Positions 1 through 5,411 of a DNA stretch of 7,056 nucleotides are shown here, piece after piece (positions within the stretch are counted from its first letter, which is position 1; every line of letters begins with the position of its first letter). The DNA comes from Pseudomonadota bacterium (GTDB taxonomy: Bacteria > Pseudomonadota > Gammaproteobacteria > Burkholderiales > Burkholderiaceae_F): contig JAKANT010000084.1 in assembly GCA_021823635.1 (NCBI GenBank), positions 1-7,056 of the forward strand. Direction: 5' to 3'. Under the pieces are notes generated by a model. The model was not told where the DNA came from and did not search any database. It was given only the letters and a program-made list of their open reading frames with translations. A program made the position numbers and the translations under genes.

Positions 1-125
1 GATCTATCACGCCGCAGCCGGAGACGCTGGCGCGTCTGCTGCGCGCCCACCTCGACGAAGGCGCGCGCGCCGGCGGCATCGGCGACCTTCCTGGCGCGCT
101 GCTGCGCAGGCTGCGCGGCGGTTGA
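1..125 (+). CDS. 3' end of an unrecognised protein gene (partial)
   Basis: An open frame enters from the left edge (codons from base 3) and ends at TGA 123-125, giving the last 40 residues of a protein. The tail reads SITPQPETLARLLRAHLDEG and ends in LLRRLRGG. Nearly every codon ends in G or C, as in the neighbouring real genes. The peptide looks helical and rich in Leu, Arg and Ala, with no motif that identifies a family. The gene converges on the minus-strand Roadblock gene; the two stop codons are only about 35 bases apart with a GC hairpin between them. The product cannot be named from this fragment. A chance open frame is possible but less likely given the codon pattern and the close fit to the convergent neighbour. 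Confidence 0.5.
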   Translation, partial: SITPQPETLARLLRAHLDEGARAGGIGDLPGALLRRLRGG

Positions 126-139
126 GTGCTGCGGGAGCG

Positions 140-159
140 GCGGCGCGGGCACGCGCCGC
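140..159. terminator. GC-rich hairpin between convergent genes, possible bidirectional terminator
   Basis: GCGGCGCG (140-147) pairs perfectly with CGCGCCGC (152-159) around a GGCA loop. It fills the short gap between the stop of the left partial gene (123-125, plus) and the stop of the Roadblock gene (161-163, minus), where a shared terminator is expected. There is no T-run on either side, so it is not a classical intrinsic terminator. In DNA this GC-rich, an 8-bp stem can also arise by chance. Confidence 0.35.
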
Positions 160-160
160 T

Positions 161-586
161 TCAGCCCGCCCGCCCGCGGTCGGCCGCCGGCGGCGCGCCG
201 AAGCGGGCATCGATGCGCAGCGCCGTCTCCTTGACGCCATTGAGCGCCGCCGCCAGGTGCGCGGCGTCGCCGATCGCGAGCAGCAGCAGCCTGCGCCGCG
301 AGCGTCCAAACGGCCGCACCAGCAGCGTGCCGAGCTTGCAGCCGAGCACCAGCCAGCGCGCCTCGCCCAGCGCGTGCTCGCCGGCGGCGCTGCGCGCCAG
401 CGCCACCAGCGACGCGAGCACCGCCGCCCTGCGGTCCGCCGGCTGCGGCGTGCCGCTCTCGTGCGTCGCCACCAGCAGCCCATCTTCCGAAGCGACCGCG
501 GCCAGCCGTGCGGAGGGCACGCGCCCGAACAACCGGTCCAGTTCCTGCTGCATGCCAAGGCGGGCGTCGGTCGGATCAAACGCCAT
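161..586 (-). CDS. Roadblock/LC7 domain protein (MglB-like), partner of the adjacent GTPase
   Basis: This 141-aa protein has the size and alternating pattern of a single Roadblock/LC7 domain. An N-terminal helix (about 8-22) is followed by a strand with an SEDGLLVAT-type signature (about 28-41), then a long Ala-rich helix (50-70). Further strands follow: ARWLVLGCKLGTLLVRPFG (76-94) and the hydrophobic RRLLLLAIGD (98-107). The last helix (109-127) begins HLAAALNGVK. Roadblock proteins dimerise and bind small Ras-like GTPases; MglB acts as the GTPase-activating partner of MglA. The start ATG (586) has a strong GGAGG (bases 593-597, minus strand) six bases upstream. The gene overlaps the end of the GTPase gene by 11 bases, indicating translational coupling and joint function. 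Domain assignment is by pattern recognition. GAP activity is inferred, since bacterial Roadblock proteins may also be scaffolds. Confidence 0.85.
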   Translation of the reverse strand: MAFDPTDARLGMQQELDRLFGRVPSARLAAVASEDGLLVATHESGTPQPADRRAAVLASLVALARSAAGEHALGEARWLVLGCKLGTLLVRPFGRSRRRLLLLAIGDAAHLAAALNGVKETALRIDARFGAPPAADRGRAG

Positions 587-1115
587 CGGTTGCCTCCAGA
601 CGGGCGAGCAGCACCTCGAGCAGCAGCAGCGCGTGCTCGCGGCGGCGCACGTCCACCGCCATCACCGGCAGCACAAAGCCGGCGGCGGCGAGCGCATCGC
701 CGTAGACGTCGATACGCGGCGGCCGGCGGTACTCGGTGCGGCCAACGCCGACCACGCAGTTGCCGGCGGGCACGCGCGGCGCGAATTCGCGCACGTACTG
801 CACCGTGACGTCGATGCTGTCGGTACGTCGATCGTCGGCCAGGATCACCGCGCCGATGGCGCCGGCGCTGATAAGCGGCCACATGAAATCGAAGCGCGCC
901 TGCCCCGGCGCGCCGTACAACTGCACCAGGTCGCCGCCCGGCAACAGGATCTGCCCGAGGTCGAATGCCACGGTGGTGGTGCGTTTGCCCGCCGCTTCCG
1001 CCTCCGCGCTCGCCACCTCGGTCGTGATCGGCGGGATGTCGGACAACGCGGCGATCGCCGTCGTCTTGCCGGCACCGACCGGCCCCGCGAACACGATGCG
1101 GTAGGGGTGAGACAT
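576..1115 (-). CDS. MglA/COG2229-type small Ras-like GTPase
   Basis: A 179-aa single-domain G protein. The P-loop is GPVGAGKT at residues 11-18, after the hydrophobic strand YRIVFA. Residues 63-77 (LVQLYGAPGQARFDF) match the G3 region of bacterial COG2229 GTPases, where the eukaryotic DTAGQ becomes (G/T)xPGQ and is followed by RFDFMW. Thr31 and Thr32 lie in the expected switch I area. The usual G4 N/TKxD base-recognition motif is not evident: the equivalent strand reads NCVVGVGRTE (119-128). The G5 region may be VMAVDVR (151-157). The start ATG is supported by AGGGGAC (bases 1121-1127, minus strand) five bases upstream. The gene lies 12 bases after the receiver-like gene and overlaps the Roadblock gene. 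Such proteins are cytoplasmic molecular switches used in polarity, motility and signalling. The family call is firm; the pathway is unknown. Confidence 0.9.
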   Translation of the reverse strand: MSHPYRIVFAGPVGAGKTTAIAALSDIPPITTEVASAEAEAAGKRTTTVAFDLGQILLPGGDLVQLYGAPGQARFDFMWPLISAGAIGAVILADDRRTDSIDVTVQYVREFAPRVPAGNCVVGVGRTEYRRPPRIDVYGDALAAAGFVLPVMAVDVRRREHALLLLEVLLARLEATDGV

Positions 1116-1127
1116 CGCGCGTCCCCT

Positions 1128-2150
1128 CTACGCGCCGTGCGCCAGGCCGAACTTGCGGCGCAGTTGCGCGATCAGGCCGGCGAGGCCCGTTCGGGCCGAC
1201 CGCGGTGCGGCGGCAGGCGTCGGCGCGGGCCGCGGCGCCGCCTCTTCGCCCAGCGCGCGCAACGTGTAGGTGGCATTCAGGAAGTTGATCGCCGTTTCGC
1301 GGCGGACCTTGGCCACCTCGGTCAATTCGGCCAGCGACAGCGGCTGCGCCATCAGGGCCGAGGCCATGCGCACGTCGGCGTGGTAGTGCGGCAGGCGGCC
1401 GAAGTCCGGCCATCGCACCAGCCGCCAGCGCTTGGCCGGATCCAGCTCCGGGCGCAGCCGTGGCGCGCCATTGCTGATCCAGAACGTCCATTCCAGCTCG
1501 CGCGGCGGGCGAAACTCGCGCGCCTTGGCCATCGCCGCCTGCTCCGCGGGCGACAGTTCGACGAAGACCGCCGGCGGATTGCGGCGAAACTGCGCCGCCA
1601 GCTCGGCGCTGGTCAGGCGCGTCGTCATGCCGTGGCCGGGCAGGAAGCTGTAGATCGAATCGCGCCGGTCGTCGAGGATGGTCACCGCGACCGGGTCCTG
1701 AAACAGGCGCCAGGTGGCGGCGCGCAGCGTCGTGCGCACGCGCGTATCGAAGGTGGGCGGGGCGATGCGGCCGCCCGGATCGAGGCTCTCGATCAGCGGC
1801 ACCGTCAGCATCCCTTCGTCGCGCGCGCGCGCACGCTCGACCAGCCCTTCGGCGAGCTGCAGCGCTTCCACCAACTGCGCCGGCGTCACCGGCCGACGCA
1901 GCACGCCGTAGGCGCCGGGCGGGCAATCGCTGTCGCTCGTCAGCGCCAGCAGCAGTGGCGGTTCTTCTTCCGCGCCGTTCTTGCGCACCTCGGCCATCCG
2001 TTCGCCCGGCACGACGATCACGTCGGCGATCGGCGCCTCCAGCACGCGCCAGCGCGAGCCGAGCGCGGGCTCGAGCAGCGCCAGCATCGAGCGCAGCGCG
2101 GCCGCCGTGTGCTGCGGCAGTCCGCGAAAGCTGATGGTCAATTCGGCCAT
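1128..2150 (-). CDS. Receiver-like plus winged-helix-like protein of a GTPase operon (function unknown)
   Basis: First gene of the operon, 340 aa, probably cytoplasmic (no signal peptide or membrane segment). Residues 1-105 have the layout of a degenerate receiver domain: a strand with ADVIVV (42-47), then PLLLALTSD (65-73), then VLRRP (83-87) followed by a helix. The normal receiver has Asp, Thr/Ser and Lys-Pro here; the Lys is replaced by Arg and the N-terminal acidic pocket is not recognisable. Residues 130-250 form a mixed region containing TILDDRRDSIYSFLPG. Residues about 252-300 look like a winged helix (LAELTEVAKVRRETAINFLN), as in PatA- or DUF4388-like signalling proteins. A Pro/Ala linker (304-320) leads to a basic amphipathic tail (321-337). 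The start at 2150 fits the domain boundary but has only a weak ribosome binding site; an in-frame GTG at 2276 would add 42 uncharacteristic residues. The stop TAG lies 12 bases before the GTPase start. No specific function is assigned. Confidence 0.8.
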   Translation of the reverse strand: MAELTISFRGLPQHTAAALRSMLALLEPALGSRWRVLEAPIADVIVVPGERMAEVRKNGAEEEPPLLLALTSDSDCPPGAYGVLRRPVTPAQLVEALQLAEGLVERARARDEGMLTVPLIESLDPGGRIAPPTFDTRVRTTLRAATWRLFQDPVAVTILDDRRDSIYSFLPGHGMTTRLTSAELAAQFRRNPPAVFVELSPAEQAAMAKAREFRPPRELEWTFWISNGAPRLRPELDPAKRWRLVRWPDFGRLPHYHADVRMASALMAQPLSLAELTEVAKVRRETAINFLNATYTLRALGEEAAPRPAPTPAAAPRSARTGLAGLIAQLRRKFGLAHGA

Positions 2151-2193
2151 GGGACGGGAAGCGGGGCGGCTGTTCTTGTTTTCGGCAATTGCA

Positions 2194-2204
2194 GGGGATT
2201 CCCC
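2194..2204. repeat. Palindrome GGGGATTCCCC, possible operator
   Basis: GGGGA and TCCCC form a perfect 5+1+5 palindrome centred on T2199, 44 bases upstream of the proposed start at 2150. The surrounding sequence is less GC-rich than average. The position suits an operator for the minus-strand operon, but the short length means chance cannot be excluded. Confidence 0.35.
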
Positions 2205-2239
2205 AATCGCGGATCGGCCGATTTGCGCCCGATTGGCGC
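2203..2239. repeat. Nested inverted repeats (CCAATCG / ATCGGCCGAT / CGATTGG)
   Basis: CCAATCG at 2203-2209 is the inverse complement of CGATTGG at 2230-2236. Between them is the perfect 10-bp palindrome ATCGGCCGAT (2213-2222), flanked at two bases by CGC and GCG (2208-2210 and 2225-2227). GCGCC (2225-2229) and GGCGC (2235-2239) form a further short stem. The cluster lies upstream of the minus-strand operon and looks like overlapping binding sites for a dimeric regulator, or a foldable 5' leader. No known operator consensus is recognised. Confidence 0.4.
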
Positions 2240-2247
2240 CGCACTTC

Positions 2248-2293
2248 GCGTCGCGTGAACCGTGCCCCTGCTGCACGAGCGATCACGCGACGC
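2248..2293. repeat. Perfect 11-bp inverted repeat with an inner hairpin
   Basis: GCGTCGCGTGA (2248-2258) is exactly complementary to TCACGCGACGC (2283-2293). The 24-base interval contains a second perfect stem, CGTGC (2261-2265) with GCACG (2273-2277) around a 7-base loop. The stacked arrangement could be a cruciform, an operator pair or a structured RNA. There is no adjacent T-run, so an intrinsic terminator is unlikely. Confidence 0.5.
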
Positions 2294-2464
2294 AGACCTC
2301 GAAGGCGTCGGGCCCGGCCCAACGCCGACAGCGGCGCCGATCGAGCGCGGCGCGCCGCTCGCCGCGCGCGGGCGCCAGCGTGCCGAGCGGCTGGCGGCGG
2401 TCGCGCCAATAGACGGTGGCGGTAGCCGATTTTTTCGCGGCGTGTGCCGGCCGCCCTTTGCTGT

Positions 2465-2470
2465 TCTAAT
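2465..2470 (+). promoter_or_regulatory. Candidate -10 box for parA
   Basis: TCTAAT matches the sigma-70 -10 consensus TATAAT at five of six bases and lies 30 bases before the parA ATG. No good -35 hexamer is seen at 16-18 bases upstream (the region reads GTGTGC), so the promoter would depend on an activator or tolerate a poor -35. A purine-rich AGGGG (2492-2496) four bases before the ATG is the likely ribosome binding site. Confidence 0.35.
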
Positions 2471-2500
2471 CGCGGCATCGCATTCGGGGCCAGGGGCGCG

Positions 2501-3328
2501 ATGCCGGTCGTCGCGGTGGTCAATCGCAAGGGCGGAAGCGGCAAGAGCACGCTCGCCACGCATGTGGCGGCGTACTGCGCCGGCGCCGGCCAGCGCGTGC
2601 TGCTGGCCGACGTCGACCGGCAGCTGTCGACCCAGCGCTGGCTGAAGCGCCGCAGCGCGCACTCGCTCGACGGCCGGGTGCCGATCATGGGACTGGCGGT
2701 CGAACCGAACCAAGTGCTGCGGCCGCCGGTCGGCACCATGCACGTCGTGATCGACACGCCCGGCGGTCTGCGCGGCTTCGATCTGGCGCGCGTCGTGATG
2801 TATGCCGATGCGATCCTGATGCCGGTGTGCAATTCGGCGTTCGACCGCGAATCGGCCGCCGACTGTTATGCGGAGCTGAAGGCGCTGCCGCGGGTGGCGG
2901 GCGGGCGCTGCCGGGTCGCTGCGGTCGGCATGCGCGTGGACGGCCGCACGCGCGCCGCCGACACGCTCAGGCTTTGGGCCGAGCGCTTGCAGTTGCCGTT
3001 CGTCGGTGTGCTTCGCGAAACGCAGACCTACGTGCGCTGCATCGACGAGGGGCTGACGATCTTCGATCTGCCGCCGGCCAAGGTGCAGGCCGATCTGGCG
3101 CAGTGGCAGCCGATCTTGCAGTGGCTCGAGCCGACGCTGGCGCGGCCAAACGAGCCGGTGCCGGCGGCTGCGAAAGCCTCGGCCGCCGCGGTGCGCGCCG
3201 CGGCCCTGCGCGCACCGCGCGCCGCACCGTCGCCCGCACGCGCGCCCGCGGCTGGCGGCATGGCCCAACGCGTCGGCCGGCTGATGGAACTGCTGCCGAT
3301 TCCGCGCTTTCTGCAGCGCGACTCCTGA
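2501..3328 (+). CDS. Orphan ParA/MinD-superfamily partitioning-type ATPase
   Basis: A 275-aa ATPase. The N-terminus carries the deviant Walker A motif KGGSGKST (residues 10-17), with the signature Lys10 and the P-loop Lys15. The Walker A' segment is LLADVDRQLSTQRW (34-47) and Walker B is HVVIDTPGG (81-89). A later ParA-typical stretch is DAILMPVCNSAFDRES (103-118). Proteins of this family dimerise on ATP and position plasmids, chromosome origins or protein complexes on the nucleoid or membrane. Residues about 217-252 are an Ala/Pro-rich linker, followed by a short tail with RVGRLMELLPIPRFLQ (257-272), longer than minimal ParA proteins. No parB-like gene or tandem parS-like repeats lie beside it, and a chromosomal parAB role is unlikely. 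The start at 2501 is chosen because the Walker A motif follows directly; an upstream in-frame start at 2444 would add 19 atypical residues. Its cargo is unknown. Confidence 0.9.
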   Translation: MPVVAVVNRKGGSGKSTLATHVAAYCAGAGQRVLLADVDRQLSTQRWLKRRSAHSLDGRVPIMGLAVEPNQVLRPPVGTMHVVIDTPGGLRGFDLARVVMYADAILMPVCNSAFDRESAADCYAELKALPRVAGGRCRVAAVGMRVDGRTRAADTLRLWAERLQLPFVGVLRETQTYVRCIDEGLTIFDLPPAKVQADLAQWQPILQWLEPTLARPNEPVPAAAKASAAAVRAAALRAPRAAPSPARAPAAGGMAQRVGRLMELLPIPRFLQRDS

Positions 3329-3340
3329 GGACGCCGCGCA

Positions 3341-3366
3341 GGCGGCCGCCGCCATGCCTGGCCGCC
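3341..3366 (+). terminator. Weak GC hairpin after parA
   Basis: GGCGGCC (3341-3347) pairs with GGCCGCC (3360-3366) around a 12-base loop, beginning 13 bases after the parA stop. It is followed by C residues rather than T residues. The position suits a terminator, but the stem is short and the base composition makes chance pairing easy. Confidence 0.25.
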
Positions 3367-3408
3367 CCCCAGCCCCGGCTCACGCGCCCGCGCGCACGCC
3401 GCTCCCGC

Positions 3409-3525
3409 TCAGGCCAGCAGCACCCAGGCGAGCAACGAAAGCCAGGCCCATACGACGACCAGCAGCGCCCAGCGCAGCGGCAGCGCGGGGCGCGCTTCCC
3501 GAGATTGCAGTTCATCGAGCGACAT
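3409..3525 (-). CDS. 38-aa single-pass membrane microprotein
   Basis: A small minus-strand gene with ATG at 3523-3525 and TGA at 3409-3411. A strong AGGAG (bases 3533-3537, minus strand) sits seven bases upstream. The protein begins MSLDELQSREARPALPLR, a short charged N-terminus. Residues 19-38 (WALLVVVW, then AWLSLLAWVLLA) are almost entirely hydrophobic with three further Trp, making one clear transmembrane helix that ends at the C-terminus. The positive residues before the helix suggest the N-terminus stays in the cytoplasm. It converges on parA and diverges from argS. The ideal ribosome binding site and coherent membrane topology argue for a real gene. No family is recognised and no function is assigned; small membrane proteins often modulate larger membrane complexes. 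Confidence 0.7.
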   Translation of the reverse strand: MSLDELQSREARPALPLRWALLVVVWAWLSLLAWVLLA

Positions 3526-3575
3526 CGCTTCGCTCCTCGCACTGAATGACGGACATCGCGCGCCGTTGTAGCGCT

Positions 3576-3603
3576 GCCGCCGTCACGCGAGCGTGACGGC
3601 GGC
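3576..3603. repeat. Perfect 12-bp hairpin between the microprotein gene and argS
   Basis: GCCGCCGTCACG (3576-3587) pairs without mismatch with CGTGACGGCGGC (3592-3603) around a CGAG tetraloop. It lies upstream of both divergent genes, 28 bases before the argS -10-like box. No T-run follows on either strand, and neither neighbour ends here, so a terminator role is unlikely. An operator for a dimeric regulator is a better guess. Confidence 0.55.
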
Positions 3604-3630
3604 CCGCGCGGGGCCGATGGGCGCGATCGG

Positions 3631-3636
3631 TAGAAT
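3631..3636 (+). promoter_or_regulatory. Candidate -10 box for argS
   Basis: TAGAAT matches TATAAT at five of six bases, 57 bases before the proposed argS start. No -35 hexamer is clear at the standard distance. Transcription from here would give a leader of about 50 bases and would read argS and the immediately following SPOR gene. Confidence 0.4.
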
Positions 3637-3693
3637 CCGCGCCCTTTCCCAGCGCTTCCGCCTTGCGCCGATGTCGGCCCGGTGGGTTTGGTG

Positions 3694-5409
3694 ATGCTCG
3701 CGCAGCACAAGCAGCAACTCGTCGCCCTGTTCGATCAGGCATTGGCCGCGATCGGCGCGTCCGGCGCGGCCGTCGCGTTCGAACGGCCGCGCGTCGCGGC
3801 GCACGGCGACCTGGCGTGCAACGTGGCGCTGCAGATCGCCAAGACGCTGAAGCGAAACCCGCGCGACGTGGCGGCCGCGATCGTGGACGCGCTGCGCGTG
3901 AATCCGGCCGCCGCCGGCCTGATCGAGAGCGCGGAGGTGGCCGGCCCGGGATTCATCAATCTGCGTATCGCCGCCGCCGCCAAACAGGCGGTCGTGCGCG
4001 AGGTGCTGCGCGCCGGCGAGCGTTTCGGCCGGGCCGACGACGGCGGCGGGCGCAAGGTGATGGTGGAATTCGTCTCCGCCAATCCGACCGGGCCGCTGCA
4101 TGTCGGGCACGCGCGGCAGGCGGCGCTGGGCGATGCGCTGGCGAATCTGCTGGCCGCGCTCGGCTGGCAGGTGACGCGCGAGTTCTACTACAACGACGCC
4201 GGGGTGCAGATCGAGAACCTGGCGCTGTCCGTGCAGGCGCGCGCGCGCGAACTACTGGGCGAGACCGTCGAGTTCCCGGAGACCGGTTACCGCGGCGAGT
4301 ACGTGATCGACATCGCGCGCGCGTTCCTCGCCCGCGAAACGCAGGTCGCGCGCGACGGCGCGCCGGTGGTCGCCAGCGGCGACGTGGCCGACTTGGACAA
4401 CATCCGCCGCTTCGCGGTCGCCTACCTGCGTCACGAGCAGGACCAGGACCTGGCCGCGTTCGGCGTGCGCTTCGATCACTTCTATCTCGAGTCCTCGCTG
4501 TACGCCGACGGCAAGGTGCAGGAGGCGGTGCAGGCGATGATCGACTCGGGCCTGACCTACGAAGCGGACGGCGCGCTGTGGCTGCGCACGACCGCGCTGC
4601 CGGAACTCGGCGACGACAAGGACCGCGTGATGCGCAAGTCCGACGGCAGCTATACCTACTTCGTGCCGGACGTCGCCTACCACGTCACCAAGTGGAGCCG
4701 CGGCTACGAGAAGGTCATCAATGTGCAGGGCTCCGATCACCACGGCACGGTGGCGCGGGTGCGCGCCGGATTGCAGGCGGTGGCGCGGGCGCGCGGGCTG
4801 CCGATCCCGCGCGACTATCCGCAGTATCTGCTGCACAAGATGGTGCGCGTGATGCGCGGCGGGCAAGAGGTGAAGATGAGCAAGCGCGCCGGCAGCTACG
4901 TCACGCTGCGCGACCTGCTGGAGTGGGTCGGACGCGATGCCACCCGTTTCTTCCTCGTCTCGCGCAAGGCCGATTCCGAGTTCGTGTTCGACGTCGATCT
5001 GGCGCTCGCGCAAAGCGACGAAAACCCCGTCTACTACGTGCAGTACGCGCACGCGCGCATCTGCTCCGTGTTCGCGCAGGCCGCGGAGAAAGGCTGGCCG
5101 TTTCCCTTCGAGCGCGCGCCCGAGGTGGACCTGGCGCCGCTGGTGGGCGCCAAGGAACTGGCGCTCGCCGCCAAGCTCGCCGCATATCCGGACGTGCTGC
5201 GGCAGGCGGCGGCCGAGCTCGCCCCGCATCAGATCGCGTTTTATCTGCAGGAACTCGCGGCCGACTTTCACGGCTTCTACAATGCCGAGCGCGTGCTGGT
5301 CGAGCAGCGCGACGTGCGCGAGGCGCGGCTGGCGCTGGCGGCGGCCACGCGCCAGGTGCTGCGCAACGGCCTTGCGCTGCTGGGCGTTTCGGCGCCGGAA
5401 CGGATGTGA
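3694..5409 (+). CDS. argS: Arginyl-tRNA synthetase
   Basis: A 571-aa class I aminoacyl-tRNA synthetase that charges tRNA-Arg with arginine in the cytoplasm. The N-terminal tRNA-recognition domain (about 1-110) includes HGDLACNVAL and GPGFINL. The catalytic core has SANPTGPLHVGHAR, with the HIGH-type HVGH at residues 136-139, then FYYNDAG (164-170), and SDHHGTVARV near 347-356. The KMSKS-type loop is EVKMSKRAGSYVTL, with KMSK at 394-397; a final Arg is acceptable in this enzyme. NPVYYVQYAHARICSVF marks the start of the C-terminal DALR anticodon-binding domain. Length and motif order fit bacterial ArgS. The ATG at 3694 is preferred because MLAQHKQQL resembles known N-termini and GGTGGG lies seven bases upstream; GTG codons at 3682 and 3691 are in-frame alternatives. 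The gene probably forms a unit with the SPOR gene two bases downstream. Confidence 0.97.
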   Translation: MLAQHKQQLVALFDQALAAIGASGAAVAFERPRVAAHGDLACNVALQIAKTLKRNPRDVAAAIVDALRVNPAAAGLIESAEVAGPGFINLRIAAAAKQAVVREVLRAGERFGRADDGGGRKVMVEFVSANPTGPLHVGHARQAALGDALANLLAALGWQVTREFYYNDAGVQIENLALSVQARARELLGETVEFPETGYRGEYVIDIARAFLARETQVARDGAPVVASGDVADLDNIRRFAVAYLRHEQDQDLAAFGVRFDHFYLESSLYADGKVQEAVQAMIDSGLTYEADGALWLRTTALPELGDDKDRVMRKSDGSYTYFVPDVAYHVTKWSRGYEKVINVQGSDHHGTVARVRAGLQAVARARGLPIPRDYPQYLLHKMVRVMRGGQEVKMSKRAGSYVTLRDLLEWVGRDATRFFLVSRKADSEFVFDVDLALAQSDENPVYYVQYAHARICSVFAQAAEKGWPFPFERAPEVDLAPLVGAKELALAAKLAAYPDVLRQAAAELAPHQIAFYLQELAADFHGFYNAERVLVEQRDVREARLALAAATRQVLRNGLALLGVSAPERM

Positions 5410-5411
5410 AC

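Larger units (their letters stand above)
2151..2500. promoter_or_regulatory. 350-bp divergent intergenic region with clustered inverted repeats
   Basis: This is the only long gene-free stretch. It separates the minus-strand GTPase operon (start 2150) from plus-strand parA (start 2501). Frames crossing it are extensions or shadows of neighbouring genes. The operon-proximal part (2171-2210) is less GC-rich and contains several palindromes, listed separately; then come an 11-bp inverted repeat (2248-2293), a very GC-rich stretch (2300-2410), a T-run (2430-2435) and a -10-like box (2465-2470). It probably holds the promoters of both units. No -35/-10 pair with standard spacing stands out on the minus strand. 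Regulation of one or both units by a DNA-binding protein acting on these repeats is a hypothesis. Confidence 0.6.

Noticed and set aside
126..2258. A 710-codon plus-strand open frame
   Set aside because: It is antisense to three genes that have clear domains and ribosome binding sites. Its translation is Arg/Ala/His-rich without motifs.
2151..2276. 42-residue N-terminal extension of the receiver-like protein from a GTG at 2276
   Set aside because: The extension is polar, lacks family character, crosses the repeat cluster and has no good ribosome binding site. The domain begins directly at the ATG at 2150, although that start also has a weak site.
2347..2358. Perfect 12-bp palindrome GCGGCGCGCCGC
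   Set aside because: It contains only G and C within an extremely GC-rich stretch where such palindromes are likely by chance, and it has no positional support.
7..2832. A 941-codon minus-strand open frame spanning several genes
   Set aside because: It runs antisense to parA and out of frame through the GTPase operon. Its product is a low-complexity Arg/Ala-rich sequence, as expected where G/C-biased codons suppress stops in shadow frames.
2501..3328. ParA as part of a chromosomal parAB or plasmid partition locus
   Set aside because: No parB-like gene or parS-like repeats are adjacent, and the neighbours are chromosomal housekeeping genes.
2138..3355. A 405-codon minus-strand frame opposite parA
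   Set aside because: It is entirely antisense to a gene with intact Walker motifs and has no recognisable domain or good ribosome binding site.
3663..5411. Long plus-strand frame running into the SPOR gene, suggesting a 763-aa fusion protein
   Set aside because: Upstream of 5412 this frame is the +1 shadow of argS and encodes Arg/Gly-rich nonsense. The SPOR protein has its own start and transmembrane segment.
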